From Ianthella basta (taxonomy: Eukaryota; Porifera; Demospongiae; Verongiida; Ianthellidae): a stretch of DNA of 64,000 nt. Positions within the stretch are counted from its first letter, which is position 1; each line of letters starts with the position of its first letter. Of the stretch, positions 24,903-36,784 are shown one piece after another. Made by a program: the position numbers and the translations under genes. The stretch is taken from NCBI GenBank assembly GCA_964019415.1, contig OZ025874.1, forward strand, positions 4,608,196-4,672,195, given 5' to 3'. A model generated the notes under the pieces. It did not search any database. It was not told where the DNA came from and was given only the letters and a program-made list of their open reading frames with translations.

Positions 24903-27900
24903 TGCAAGCGTGCGTGTGTGCGTGCGTGTGTGCGTGCGTGCTGTACATAGTGAGTTGTATTGTAGGAACGTTGGGATGTGGTAGGCAGACAATAGGCCCA
25001 GTGCCTAGTAGAGTGACACAAGCTGTATTACGAGTATGATGAATAGTGCATTGTTCCTTATTACATCATTGTGTAGTGTTGCATGTACAGTACTGTATGT
25101 ATAGTGCCAACCTCACACAACCTTACCTCTGATTGAACCCATGACTTGTGAGGTGTCAGACATGGTGTTATCCATAAATGTGATCAACTTACTCAGCAGA
25201 CTTCACTTGGTACTTAACATTACATAAGTTGAACCTTGTCCCTGGTTATTGAGGTGAAGGAGGTGGGGACTTGAATCAAGCACTGTTCTTCCTGTTCCTC
25301 TCATCAGTGCCCAAGTCAATTGTCTCTCCTTCCTGCTCTTGCATCATACCTCATAATCAGGGTCAAAGCTTAACCCAGACAGGTGCTGCACAGCCTGCTG
25401 TGCAATGGCTGAGCTGTTCTGGAGCCACAGTGCTGTATATAGCACGTGGCTGTAGGGGTATAGCAAGGCAGTACCGACCTCCCTGTGTGGTGCATATTGT
25501 TCTAAGCACTTACTCTCCAGCAGGCAGCAGCGAAGAGAAATGCACTTCACGCTCCAAGTGGTAAACTGTCACCCTGTGTTACTCCCAAGCATTTGCATAC
25601 CCTGTTGCTTGTTCAAAAACTTTATTGTAAACCAAAGTCATGACTAGAAACTGTGTTCAGCAGATCTGCAAGTCTAACTTGGAAATCAGCCATCACATGT
25701 TCTTGGGACACTGCACTAACCCAACATTTGACCCTTTATCAAGGGGTGCTCATCAATGGGTGTACATAATAGCCTATCCACTGATGAAGACCCTGGGATC
25801 ATGTCCTTATGTCCACTAGGCACTCGTGATCTGCAAGCATCTCTAGTCAATGGAGAGATGGCTGTGGTCCACTCCTGCTCACTCCTGTGATGACTATTTG
25901 TATTTGTATCATAACATCTATTCGGCACTCACTAAGGATATTGGAGTCAACTAAGCACCAATACATTTCAAATTCCATGCCAGTGGGTTGTTCCAGGCTG
26001 AAACAAGTTTTGGCAGCCTCAATCCAACCCAGATTGGGTGTGCAAGTGAAGTCGTCTGTGATATAATTATGGTGTGAAGAGGCCTTGTCACCCACTGGAA
26101 TCTCTTCTCCCGCCCTGCAGGTTGCCATCACCACTCTCATCTCTTATCTTGCAAAGTTTGAGCATAGATGGGCGGTCAGCATTGTTGGGGAAATCCCACA
26201 GCAGTAAGTGTGAAATGAGGCACATACGTATGTACATGCATACAGTACATATGTACATATGTATGTCCATCTATGAGATTTGTGCATGTACTATCATGCA
26301 TTCATGAAGGTGCAGTGGGAGACCTGCACAATTAGTAGCACTTTGTTTGTGTTAGCACAGACTATGGCACTTATGTAACTGTAATGTAGAAGTGCTAGTA
26401 GTGCTACTTGTACCGTATACATACAAATTTTTGTAGGACGTTATTTACGCGAATCCTTGGAGGTTCACGAAATTCAAATCGCGAAGATTCTTACAATTCT
26501 CAGGGCAATATGCACATACAGAAGGCGATGAATGGGTATGTAAGTGCGTAGTAAACGTTTCTTTTGTGCGGAATGGCCAAGAAGACGATCAAAGATTACT
26601 TTAAGACCATAGACGTCTTTACCAAGGACTTGCCAGCATTCATCCAGTGCTCAAGTGTTCGGGCTGTAAGGGAGGAGCTGAGAGCCATCCAGGAGCACAC
26701 CGACACAAAGCTTACCAGAAGATCTCTTTTGAGGACAAAGCCAGGATTGGACAGTACGCTGCCAAGAATGGTGTCGGTGCTGCTCTGCGCCACTTCAGGA
26801 GCACCAGAATGTTCTCTAGCCTAAAGGAGAGTACTGTTAGTGGCTGGAAGAACGTGTATTAGGGCGAGCATGTACGTTGAGTGGAAGTTTCCTGCCTGTG
26901 CAAGTTGTTTATGCAGGGAAGACACCTGCTTGCCTGCCAAAGGTAGACTCTCCTCCTGATTGGCATGTGGCATCCAGACATCCTTGTGAACATGATACCC
27001 ATGAACACAACTACTTAGATGGAACGAAGACATCCATAAACAGTCAGAAATGATACTCCAAGCGCCAGTAGAACGAACCAAAGCATACAGCGATGTCTGA
27101 GCCACACTAGGTGTTGATATCTTGCACACAAAGGAGCCATTCACAAAATTTTCAAGGCTTTGCATAATTAAAATTGCGAAAATTGTCCGGTAAGGGGCAT
27201 TCGCGGATTATACATCCAGCAAAAATTTGTACATGTACGGTATCTACTTCAACACATTGGGTCCTTGCACAAGGGGCTGTGCCTTCAGGCAAGGATAGAA
27301 CTCAGCTTGTTTATGCTGCTGTAAGTGCCTCCCTCTCTTGTGCACGCTCCTGTTCTTCATTGCTTCCACCTGCCCATGTCTGCATACCCTCTCCTCCCCT
27401 CCCTAGGCCCCCACCTATCTCAGTTCCCAATGTTAACTACATTATAGGAAGTGTCATCCAGGATTCTTTTGTCATTGCAATAGTCACTTTTGCAGTCAGT
27501 GTGTCTCTGGCACAAGTGTTTGCTAAGAAGTCCAACTACCAGATTTCATCAAATCAGGTATGTACGCTTTTGAGTACAGACACGCAGGTGTGTCGCCTGT
27601 GGTAGTTATATGCATACACATGTACACACATGCGTGTGTAGATATATGTACATAGCATGCTATGTATGTTAAGTGTCTCCAGTGTGCGTGTACCAGGGGT
27701 ATGCATGCATGTGTGTGGCATATGTGTGTGCAAGTGTATGGTACAGCCTAACCTACTGCTTACCACTCTCTTCCCTCTCTCTGACCTTAGGAGTTGCTTG
27801 CCTATGGCCTGACCAGCCTAGTGGGCTCATTCTTCTCCAGCTACAGCCCTTCTGGCTCCCTCTCCCGGTCCACTGTGCAGGAGGCGGTTGGAGGGAAGAC

Positions 27901-30900
27901 ACAACTTGTGGGACTCATCTCCTCAGCTATCATTTTAGCAGTAATCCTTAGTATTGCCCCTTTGTTTGAACACCTGCCAAAGGTGGGAACATTACAACAA
28001 CCACACACACACACATGCACATCTTACTTGTCTGTAGTAGTGACCAGTATAAAGTGTTGTACATAGCTAAGACATGGCTCCTTTTTGTCTCTCTCATTCC
28101 TTCTTCCCTTCACCTTCTGTCATTCCTTCCCCCTCGCTTCCCCTCCCTTCCCCTCGCTTCCTCTCTCTCTCTCCCTCTCTCCCCCTCACTCCCTCTCTTT
28201 CCCCCTCACCATACACATGCTGCAGACTATCTTGGCTGCAGTGGTAGTAGTTGCACTCTATGGAATGTTCAAACAGGTATTACACCTCATTAAGTACTGG
28301 AAGCTGTCAAAGCTAGACTTTGTAAGTTGTGGGCCATGTCTGTCATTCATGTGTACTGGCAGGGATGTACATACTGTAACATTATGTTGACTGTTCTAAA
28401 GCTACAAACTTGACTAGCATTCAATAACAGTCATTATCTCTACCTATATGACACCAGTCAGCACATTCACATGTCCACTTGACACTAAACACCATCTCTA
28501 AAGGCAGTATGTAGGTGATCAACAACCAGTTCATAACTGGTTAGGTTGGCCATGTGAGAGGATAGTACACATGTATGCCCTGTCGGACGGTAGAGGCACC
28601 CACTACAGGTGTAGCATGCCGTTTAGTCCAACATCAAAGAACCCTAGCATACAGTGGAGTAGTACTGAGGTGTCTCTCTTCAAGGGAGACACCTAATGAG
28701 GAGCAAACTGCAGATTAACATACATACATAGCATACAGTCATCAGTCGTGTGTGTGGTCTGTGGAGTCCCTGTTGGGAGAGGTACGTATGTAGGGGAACT
28801 GTGTGTTATTGTGTACTTGTATGGTGTGTGTTTCCCTGTGCAGCTCGTGTGGATATTTGTGTTCCTTGCCACTGTGCTCCTTGGAGTGGATCTTGGCCTA
28901 CTGGCAGGTGTTCTGTTCTCATTGTCCATGGTCCTCTTGCAGATAATACTGTGAGTGGTGCCACCGTGTACTGTGTGTGTGAAGGTGTGCATGCGTGAGT
29001 TGCAACATGGAGATGTTGAATGATGCAACTTATGTATGTATAGTGGAATCTCATTAACTGGAGCCTCCAGGGGACCTCATAAACAGTATTGAAATTCAAT
29101 ATAAATTTAGTAGAGTATGTACGTTAACACAATCAAAGGGTCATAACAGCGATGATTAATGTCATTAGACTGTAGTAGCAAAATAATCAGTAACATTGGC
29201 CTGTTTCTTCTGCTGTACTATTGCTGCATCAATGGATGAACAAACTTTCGTTACTTGTACGGCAGCATCAGTGCTTTCCAGATAAAGGGAATATTGCTCT
29301 ATCACATCCATAGCGGCCTTTGATGGATGGTGGAAGCTGCAGTTCATTGTGCACTTTGAAGTCATCACTGTTCTCGTCACTAGTGGTGACACCATTGTGA
29401 GTTCTCTGATAATCTTGGATGATGTCTTCGTCTATAAGAGCAGCACTGGTTTTGAAATCAACATTAGAATTGACCCACTCTTCAGGGTTTACTGTGGCTG
29501 GTACCAATTCAGGCTGGATAGATTGCAGCTCTTGCATTTTTTCCTGTAGGTCGGCAAATGTCAGCGGCACTTTCATTGATTATCTGCTTTACAAAAACAT
29601 GCAGTAATTGTGCTTTCTTTCACCTGCCTCCACGCAACTTTTAGCATCAGCATGGCATCTAAGATAGTAATTACTGACATTTTTATGGTGCTACTGTTGT
29701 ACTGTTCATCAATTTCTTGTAATGCTCTCTGTACCAATTGTGTCCTTTAGTATGCTTTCAAGGTGCGGAAAGCACCTTGTCCATCGGCTGTGTTTTAGGC
29801 ATAGTGTTGGGTGGTAAAAATACGAGGGTGACAGACTGGAGACCATCTACATTCGGTTGGGCTAAGCAGTTATCTACAAAGAGTACCACCTTTCTTTCAT
29901 CAGCAGAAATGGTTTGATTAAACTCATGAAGCCATTCAGTAACCAACTCCGCAACCATCCAAGACTTATGATGATGATAATGACAGGGCAAATTCTGGAC
30001 TCCCTTGAAGCATCTAACAACGGCAACTTATCTCCTACTGCATTGGCACCACACAGAACAGTGATCCTAACTTTGCTGCTTGCCCCCATGGCATTTTTCC
30101 TTCGAAAGATGCAGCGTGTGATTCGGAAGAGATTGGTAAAACAAACCACTTTCATCAACGTTGTAGATATCCTCTGCTTTAACTTGAGAAAGAATTGTGG
30201 GGAGGGTTGTTTCAGTCCATGGTGCAACCGTTTCTGCACTTACAGATGCACCTTTTTCCATAATGGTGTTATACCTGTCGCTAATGGAGACAGACCTCTG
30301 GGCTCTGGGCTTCGACATCATCTTTGTGCTGCCTGCACACTTTCTGCTTTCACAGAATCCGGAACACATGGTGCATGGCACTCGAAACAATGGCCGATGC
30401 TATCAGAGAAATGCTCTTCTTGCCATCTTATGTCAGAGGATACCACAAATACAAAGTTTTCTGGCCTCTGCATCTTGGGCAGAGTTTAGGTACTATGGCT
30501 GAAACCACAAATCCCCTGAACAGATTTGCTGTAGCAGTTCTGCTGGATGGTGATGTGGTCGGCACCTCACCACAGGAAAACTTGGGCGATATGTGTCAGT
30601 CAGCTTCTTTCTCCAGGCTGATGTTATGAAATCCTGCACAGTGGTTGTTACGGGCCAAGCAGTAACTCTTGGTGACAAGTAGGGCATGCAAGTTCCCTGT
30701 AACATGTGCTTTAGTGGCACCCGTGCTTTCCTAGAAAGGCTACAAAGGGGTTAGAAACATTGGAGCTATGATTTATTGACTCTGTAGTACTTTCATTGTT
30801 GTTAAATGTACATTTTAGTAATAATATGTTCCTCTAAAAGTGTTCCAATTAACATAATTAACGATCAACTAACGAGAGACCTTTCTATACTTCTGTATAG

Positions 30901-33900
30901 CACTTGTCCAAGGACATCAAACACTGTTCGATTTAGCATGCTGTTCGAGTTAAACCAAAGTCAAATTAACATGATTCCACTGTATGTAGTGAATGTATGT
31001 ACGTATGCTTGGTGTTTGTGATGTTGTGTGGTACTTACTGTACTTACCGTACTGTACAGTATGAATGTGTGTGTTTTTGCACTGTTCAGCTTGGTTGTGT
31101 TGTACGTACATTCTAGTGGTAGATAGCAAGACTTATACTGTACATACTTCTTTGCTTGTGTTCTGTGTTCCTTTGTAACAGACCACAGGTCTATATGTTA
31201 GGCCAAGTGCCAGCAGAGGGAAACAGGGATGGCAATGATACAGACTTGCAGGTTAGATACGTACGTATGTATGAACACAATATGTGAATGGAGGGTTTGA
31301 TGCTACAGTGTACCTGCATGTGTGCACTCTCTGAAACTGCATGCAAAAGGAGGGGGAAGGGGTAGAGGCAGTAGTAAGGGGAGAGGGATGGTAGGAGGGA
31401 GTGAGGGAGGGAGGGAGAGGAGAGGGAGAGGGATGGTAGGAGGGAGGAAGGGAGAGAAAGATGAGGGGAGGGTGGGAGAGAAAGATGAGGGGAGGGAGGG
31501 GGAGGGTGGGGGGAAGGAGATGACTGTGTTGTTCTTTCCATACTTTCCTTCCCAGGTGTACCCAGTAGAAGGGGTTCTCATTTTTCAATTTGTTGCTCCT
31601 CTGTGTTACCTTAACGTGGGTGTGTTCCGCTCAAGGCTGTTGATTGAGTGTAAGGTTGACCCCTTGTCCAGCCTGAGTAGCTCTCAAGATGGCTGCTTCA
31701 TGAAGGGCTACTCAAAGGTCAGATCTGGGTGCAGTTCTGCACTAAAGGTATTGTGTATCTTGGAATCCATCCTTCATTCTTTTTTGAGTGCTGCATGTGT
31801 GGTGTATGTGTTGTGACAGTACAGTGAGTTTTATTACCAAATGTGTTATTGATGAGAGTACAAGTTGTTGTCTGTCTGTGTAGTACATAGGATCAAAGTG
31901 AGTTTCACACCATTTCTGCAGTCTCTGTGGTTAGTTTGAACAATCCTGAGTGGTTAGGTAATTTGATGTTATTCAAGCTTGTTCTCACACTAACCAAAGT
32001 TCACAATGATTCAGACATTTCAGCAACTATTCAGCTGCCTTCATCAGTGATGGCAATATACAGCACTCCTACCATTTATAAAAGGGGGTGGAGATAGATG
32101 ATGATGGGTAGAGACAGTTGATGGTGTGAGTATGAATAATGTTAAAATAATAATTTCACAATTATTAATGAATTTTATTAATAACAATATGCACAGATTG
32201 TAAATAGTATAAGACAGTTGGCTGTAAGAAAGATCCAAAGCTAACTAATCTAGGAGGGCTGTGTACACTTCAGGCAAGGTTCCTTTCTCCCTGTTCGAGG
32301 GTCACCCTGTGGACCACACCAAGTCAGAGGTTATTGACTGCCACCCTTAACCACCACACGCTGTCTATTAGAGAGTTGGCACATACAACTTAACCAGAAC
32401 GGCTTGAACAGGGAGAAAGAACCTTGCCTGAATATCACTAATAATAGGCATAAGTGTACCCAGCCCTCTTAGATAAGTTAGTTTTGGATCTTTCCTTACA
32501 GCTAACTGGCCTATACTATTTACAACCTGTGCATATTATTATAAATAGAATTCATTAATTGTAAGATTTATTATCATTAGTAGTAGTAGTAGTAGTATTA
32601 ATAGGGAAATGACAACGAAATAATGATAAATTAATGGTATAAATTAGTGAAGAAATGAACTAACCATAAATATGCAAATTAATGATGATTAAATAAATGA
32701 TACTACAATATCACTAATAATAAGCATAAGTAAGATTTATAATTTTATTTTATTGTAAAATTATTATTTTAACGTTATTCATACTCACACCATCAACTGT
32801 CTCTACCCATCATCATCTGTCTCCATCCCCTTTTATAAACAGTAGGAGTGCTATATATTGCCATCACTGATGAAGGCAGCTGAATAGTTACCGAAACGTC
32901 TGAGATCATAGTGAACTATGGTTAGTGTGAGAACAAACTCGAATGACGTTCTCTGTGGTTGCATCAATCAGTCTTACAGAATATGTAAATGGATTGTGAA
33001 TCAATACTTGAAAAGCACTGTACTACTGTCTTATGTTTGTACTAGCTGAGAGATCTTTCTCGTCGGCGGAGACGTGCAGCTCGTGCTCCTGAATGCCCCA
33101 GTGCTGCTAGCACAATTGGAGAAGACACGGAGCAAGTCGGGGCCACTCGCGATGCCACTGTCAATGGCAATGAGGATGGGGAGCCTTGTTCACCACTTTC
33201 AGATCATTCAGACAGTAAGCTACAGAGGGGAGAATCATACCACATAGAACTTGGTGACTCTGAAGTGGAGGCAGATGTGGAACAGCCTCAAAGTCAAGAG
33301 ACAGCAAGGAGATTACATACCATCATTGTGGACTGCTCCGCCATCACATTTGTTGACTCCATTGGGGTAGACGAGTTGGAACAGGTGCGGCTTGCTCTGT
33401 AGACTCGCACACGCACATGCACACATGCACGCACGCACACACGCACGCACGCACACAATGATGACTCAGGTATGCAGTGAGATGCACCCTATCTCTGCTT
33501 GCTGCTGTATGCCTCGGTACTGTAGGTTGTGGCAGATTATGAGAAGGTTGGGATACAAGTGCTCCTGGCAGCAGTATCCAGTGAGTGTGGACCTTGTACA
33601 GTTACTGACATAACATGGTGTAATGCACAGCACAGGTGGAGCCTTAAACAGTTTTAACTTGATGAAATACAGTAGTCACATAATATTGTCACCTGCGAGT
33701 GGAGAAGCTGCATGGCCACTAACCAGTTTACATCCGTACAGCTGTAAACCAGCCAGACTGTTATTAGTGGAAGGTGGACCTATGTACACCTCTTACAGTA
33801 TAATGAGCAGCTGGTTGGCTGCAGATAAGCTTGGGTTTCTACTCGGACTAAAGTACAGTGTATGTACATCTTCTATGCACATTTTCTGCAGAGCATGTTT

Positions 33901-34707
33901 GGAGGATGCTAAAGCAGAGCGGTTTTCTCCAGAGATTTGGAACAGAGTGGTTGTTTCCTTCTGTCAGCGCTGCCGTGAAGCATGCCTGCTCAGGAGAAAC
34001 ACTGGTCAGTGCTCCATTGTCACTAGCCAGTGTAATGTAAAGAGTGTAGTGTGTCTAAAGGCTGCCCACCTACCTTAGTATTTAATGCGCTCACATATGT
34101 ATGTGTGTTTGTATTTGACCACGGCTGTTCTGTGTATGGGTGAGTGGTCAGTAGAGAGCTAAACATGGCATGCAGCCATCACTACACGACTGGGCCCCAG
34201 CTCCATTAATGCCTCAGAGGTGTTTTAGCAAGCACCCAGCACACACACACATGCACCACAGCTGTCTCCGTTCTTGCACTGTCTGCCCTTGACCATGCCA
34301 TGGTGCTATTATTAATGCACTTTGGTATTGTGTTGGAAACTAAGAATCTCACTCCGTGATGTCTTCCCACATTCCCTTGAAACATGGGAAAGATGTCTAG
34401 GTGTGAGACTACCATTCAGTGTTCACCAGCATTGACTATCACCACCTTTGGCGTACTCTTCCAAGGTGGTACTTTTGTGGTAGCTTGCATAAGCACAGGT
34501 TCAGTGTGTCCATTTATGTGCACAGCAGTGCTGAGTGTGGTGTTCTGTTGTTATGCACTGTAGGAACGTGCCAAACTGGAGAGAAAAGAGATTCTGTTTG
34601 CTCATGCTGACCCAAGCTCTAGGACAGGACCCACCAAGCACAAGCACCTTTTACACCAGTCCCTAGAAAGTGGTAGTCTTACCTCTCACCAGCACTCCGA
34701 TGACTAA
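21773..34707 (+). CDS. SLC26-family anion transporter with STAS domain, 864 aa
   Basis: Members of SLC26 exchange sulfate, chloride, bicarbonate or other anions across the plasma membrane. Exons: 21773-22121, 23063-23173, 23642-23886, 24272-24445, 24638-24811, 26121-26203, 27407-27557, 27791-27982, 28226-28321, 28844-28950, 31182-31251, 31556-31747, 33046-33384, 33526-33580, 33892-34004, 34564-34707. All phases agree. The start is the first in-frame ATG, before an acidic cytosolic N-terminus of about 75 residues. LPILQWLW and the [20 protein letters not shown] segment match the sulfate-transporter signature. Hydrophobic segments follow in exons 3-10. [13 protein letters not shown] and GEIPQQPPPIS lie between membrane segments. 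STAS starts at VEGVLIFQF (exon 12) and contains [13 protein letters not shown] (exon 13). Between these lies a variable Arg-rich loop, usual for animal SLC26. N-glycosylation sequons occur in the exon 3 loop (NGSNAT). Exact paralogue and substrate cannot be told. It is intact. Confidence 0.93.
22122..23062. other. First SLC26 intron
   Basis: A 0.94-kb intron. I see no coding, RNA or transposon signal in it. Confidence 0.7.
24000..24190. repeat. Poly-C-bearing dispersed repeat, copy 1
   Basis: A run of about 19 C (24063 onward) is followed by a block with GAATTTTCCAAATACAGCAC and TCACTGAATTTC. A related sequence lies at 43570-43745 with the same order: C run, GAATTTTCCAGATACAGAAC, then CAAATTTCATGCAC. 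This supports a dispersed repeat rather than simple sequence. Confidence 0.5.
24851..24942. repeat. (GT)n microsatellite with GTGC variants
   Basis: About 90 bp of GT dinucleotides shifting to CGTG repeats lie just after the exon 5 splice donor of the SLC26 gene. Confidence 0.9.
24943..26120. other. SLC26 intron 5, remainder
   Basis: This 1.2-kb stretch has no gene, RNA or transposon signal I can support. Some short minus-strand frames are open but do not read like protein. Confidence 0.6.
26413..27240 (+). mobile_element. Internally deleted pogo-like DNA transposon
   Basis: The element is bounded by inverted ends starting CCGTATACATACAAATTTTTG on the left (about 20 matching positions) and the reverse complement of CCGTACATGTACAAATTTTTG on the right, flanked by TA duplications at 26411-26412 and 27241-27242. 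Inside, on the plus strand, two overlapping frames at 26564-26862 read as a transposase N-terminus: [10 protein letters not shown] and, one frame away, [18 protein letters not shown] and [10 protein letters not shown], as in helix-turn-helix domains of pogo-type elements. The DDE catalytic part is absent. The right half reads on the minus strand as a 114-codon frame (26821-27165) with [10 protein letters not shown], loosely like a HIRAN-type segment; this is uncertain. It sits in SLC26 intron 6. Confidence 0.7.
28090..28215 (+). repeat. Pyrimidine-rich tract before SLC26 exon 9
   Basis: More than 100 bp are nearly all C and T (CCCTCGCTTCC and CTCTCTCTC units), ending at the acceptor of the exon at 28226. 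It is an unusually long polypyrimidine tract and could also form triplex DNA. Confidence 0.8.
29041..30982 (-). mobile_element. Tigger/pogo-type DNA transposon, decayed
   Basis: Terminal inverted repeats read CAGTGGAATCATGTTAATTTG at the 30982 end in 20-base agreement with the T-AGTGGAATCTCATTAACTGG end at 29041, flanked by TA. The minus strand carries a transposase in several frames. In order it shows an N-terminal part near 30.4-30.7 kb, the first catalytic Asp in [11 protein letters not shown] (about 30150), [18 protein letters not shown], the second Asp in LFVDNC (about 29870), and the third in [14 protein letters not shown] (about 29790). The C-terminal tail reads [10 protein letters not shown] near 29190. 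The order and the D,D,D spacing match Tigger elements. At least two frame breaks separate the pieces, so it is inactive. It lies in SLC26 intron 10, opposite to the host gene. Confidence 0.85.
31338..31520 (+). repeat. Purine-rich (GGGA)n tract
   Basis: About 180 bp consist almost only of G and A (GGGAGGGAGGGAGAGG-type units), ending about 35 bp before the acceptor of the SLC26 exon at 31556. The strand asymmetry is extreme and could form G-rich or triplex structures. Confidence 0.85.
31970..32945. repeat. One-kilobase foldback element with hammerhead-like arm motifs
   Basis: The left arm (about 31970-32300) and right arm (about 32400-32945) are imperfect reverse complements. Shared blocks include ATTCAAGCTTGTTCTCACAC against GTGTGAGAACAAACTCGAAT, and AGACAGTTGATGGTGTGAGT against its complement. 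A second block near the centre, GGCAAGGTTC...CTCCCTG, pairs with CAGGGAG...ACCTTGCC. Both arms hold CTGATGA followed by a short stem and GAAA (minus 32018-32047; plus 32867-32900). No protein is encoded. It occupies SLC26 intron 12. Confidence 0.8.
33411..33460. repeat. (CA)n/(CACG)n microsatellite
   Basis: CGCACA- and CACGCACG-type units follow the donor of the SLC26 exon ending at 33384. Confidence 0.85.
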
Positions 34708-35540
34708 TTGCTGATAACTAATCCCATTAGATATATACATAGGTCTCCACAGAACATGTACTTACGCTATTGACACCCTCCACCCATTGCAGTGTACAAT
34801 AAGCACATTAGGGCAGTATCAGTGGATGTGTGTATCCTGTGTGCACTCATGTTTGTGACATTCATCTGATGATATTTCTATTCATTGTGTATACATTTAT
34901 ACTTTAATTGTGTCTGGTGATAACAAAGCTCAGTGCAGTACACAGTTCTGGGTATGCTCAAGTGGGCGTTTCACTGGCATTATTGTGAGGACGTACAGTT
35001 GCCGCTGAGACATGTGCTGGCTCTCTTACAGTGGGAACTAAGGACACAGCATGGGCCATGTTTGTGGGAGATGTCGCCATGTAAGGGGTGGGGTGAAGCA
35101 GTGTGACGTTTGACCTTTACAGATATTTGTAAAGATACACTGGAGCTGGTGTGGCTGAATCACTGAGTTCAGGGCACTTTTAGTAAAGGTTCAGTGGGTA
35201 TATTACACAAGTCTAGACCTGTATACTGTATTTGGTATAAAAGCATACTTCTTACTTCAAATGTTTGATGACCACTTAAATTATTAATGCACAAGAAGTT
35301 TGTATCTGCCTCAGTGTCTGTTCACATTGAATGTTAGCTCCTACAGTAGTTGTCCAGGGAAACTGGATGTTTGTAGCATTGTTTCTGTGAGGATGCATGT
35401 GTTACAGACCAGGTAAACCCAGTTTAAGGTCCTCTGTTGTGTGAGGGTGCTTAGTATAGAATGTATGGGAGTTCAGTTTTATTTGGCTTTGCTAACGATA
35501 AAATTATAAGAGCTTCATTTATCGACTTGATCACATGCAG

Positions 35541-35738
35541 TGATTTCGTGATTTACATATATTCCTGAATGACATTTACGCATTGCACTCAATCACGTGA
35601 GTAAAGTATTGGAACAATAGGCTTGCATGCAGATCGAAGCACATGCTTCAATCTACATGCAAGCCTATCGTTCCAAGCTTGACTCATGTGATCAAGTGCA
35701 ATGCGCAAATGTCAATCAGGACTAGAATTTGTGAAACT
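35541..35738. repeat. 200-bp foldback repeat
   Basis: Arms of about 95 bp mirror each other around 35643: GACATTTACGCATTGCACT on the left and AGTGCAATGCGCAAATGTC on the right, and AATAGGCTTGCATG against CATGCAAGCCTAT near the centre. It is a typical MITE-like hairpin without coding capacity. Confidence 0.8.
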
Positions 35739-35952
35739 ACTGTAGGAAATTTATCAACACTTGCTAGCTACACAACATATGAAGGATAGCCATGAGATGC
35801 ATGTATATAGTACATTAATGTGAGACCACTGCTCATGCCTAAACATACCAAAAGTGTGTACAGTAACTGTTAGGAAACCCCTTTTGTGGCCCAACATGTA
35901 GCTAAGTGTGTACCATGCTTTCCAGGGCAATATTCTTTGCTTGTCTGTGCAG

Positions 35953-36374
35953 CACCGTGCGGTATCTGTTGAGCAAGTTGCGAGGGAGCCAGTGCAGCCA
36001 ACTGAACCACCACCACCACCACCTGAGACAGCAGCACACCAGTTGGATGACTTGAGTGCAATGGATACAAGCATGCGAGGAAATGTGAGCCACTATAGCT
36101 AGCTAGCTGCCAGCCTGCCTACTGTGTTCATACCATGCATGCCCTTGTTTAAAGACTGAAGGAATGTTATTAGTCATCATTGTCACACTTCATGTAGTCT
36201 AATAATGTTCTGTAGTGTATCATGACTTGTGTGAAAACTGTAGTTAGCACTGACACAGTGTCCTGTTGTAAGCACTTTCATTCAATTCATGGTGCTGTAG
36301 TTATAATTCTCTCTGCTCTATCTCCCTGCATGTTAACCTAGAGTGAACCTGACAATACCTCAACAGACCGATAA
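35953..36374 (+). CDS. Possible alternative 3' exons of the SLC26 gene
   Basis: An open segment at 35953-36084 has a good acceptor (GTCTGTGCAG) and donor (AAATGTGAGC), a length of 132 nt, and reads HRAVSVEQVAREPVQ, a run of six prolines, then LSAMDTSMRGN. It is in phase with a second segment at 36342-36374, after CTAG, reading SEPDNTSTDR and a stop. The phase also fits SLC26 exon 15, which ends at 34004, so skipping exon 16 would replace the last 47 residues with this tail. Support is only phase, splice sites and protein-like composition. The alternative is a chance frame or an unrelated small gene. Confidence 0.3.
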
Positions 36375-36784
36375 AGAAGTTAGGTACATTATAAATTACT
36401 ATTTCTCATTTTATTGCAGCAATTATGCATGCAATTGCATTAATCTAGTGTCTTCAATGTTGTTTGCAGGCACATTGGGTATATGTCCTAATTTAACTGT
36501 CATGCTGTTCTATCAACAAACCATCATCAATTATGTGTTTTGTTCATTGGATTTTAATTTTAAATTGTCTGCAATTGGCTGTTTATGTCACAGCATAAAT
36601 CACTGAACAAGGCATTAAGCAGTTTGCAGTGGACTCATCTGGTGAATTTGGAAATCACTAGCACATGCACCATGACAATCTAAACGAATTACCTGCTTCG
36701 ATGGTGTATTGCATACTTTACTGCATTCGCCTTCAAGCCTCATGCAGTAACACAATATTATACGTACTATCAAAAGAGTGTGTA

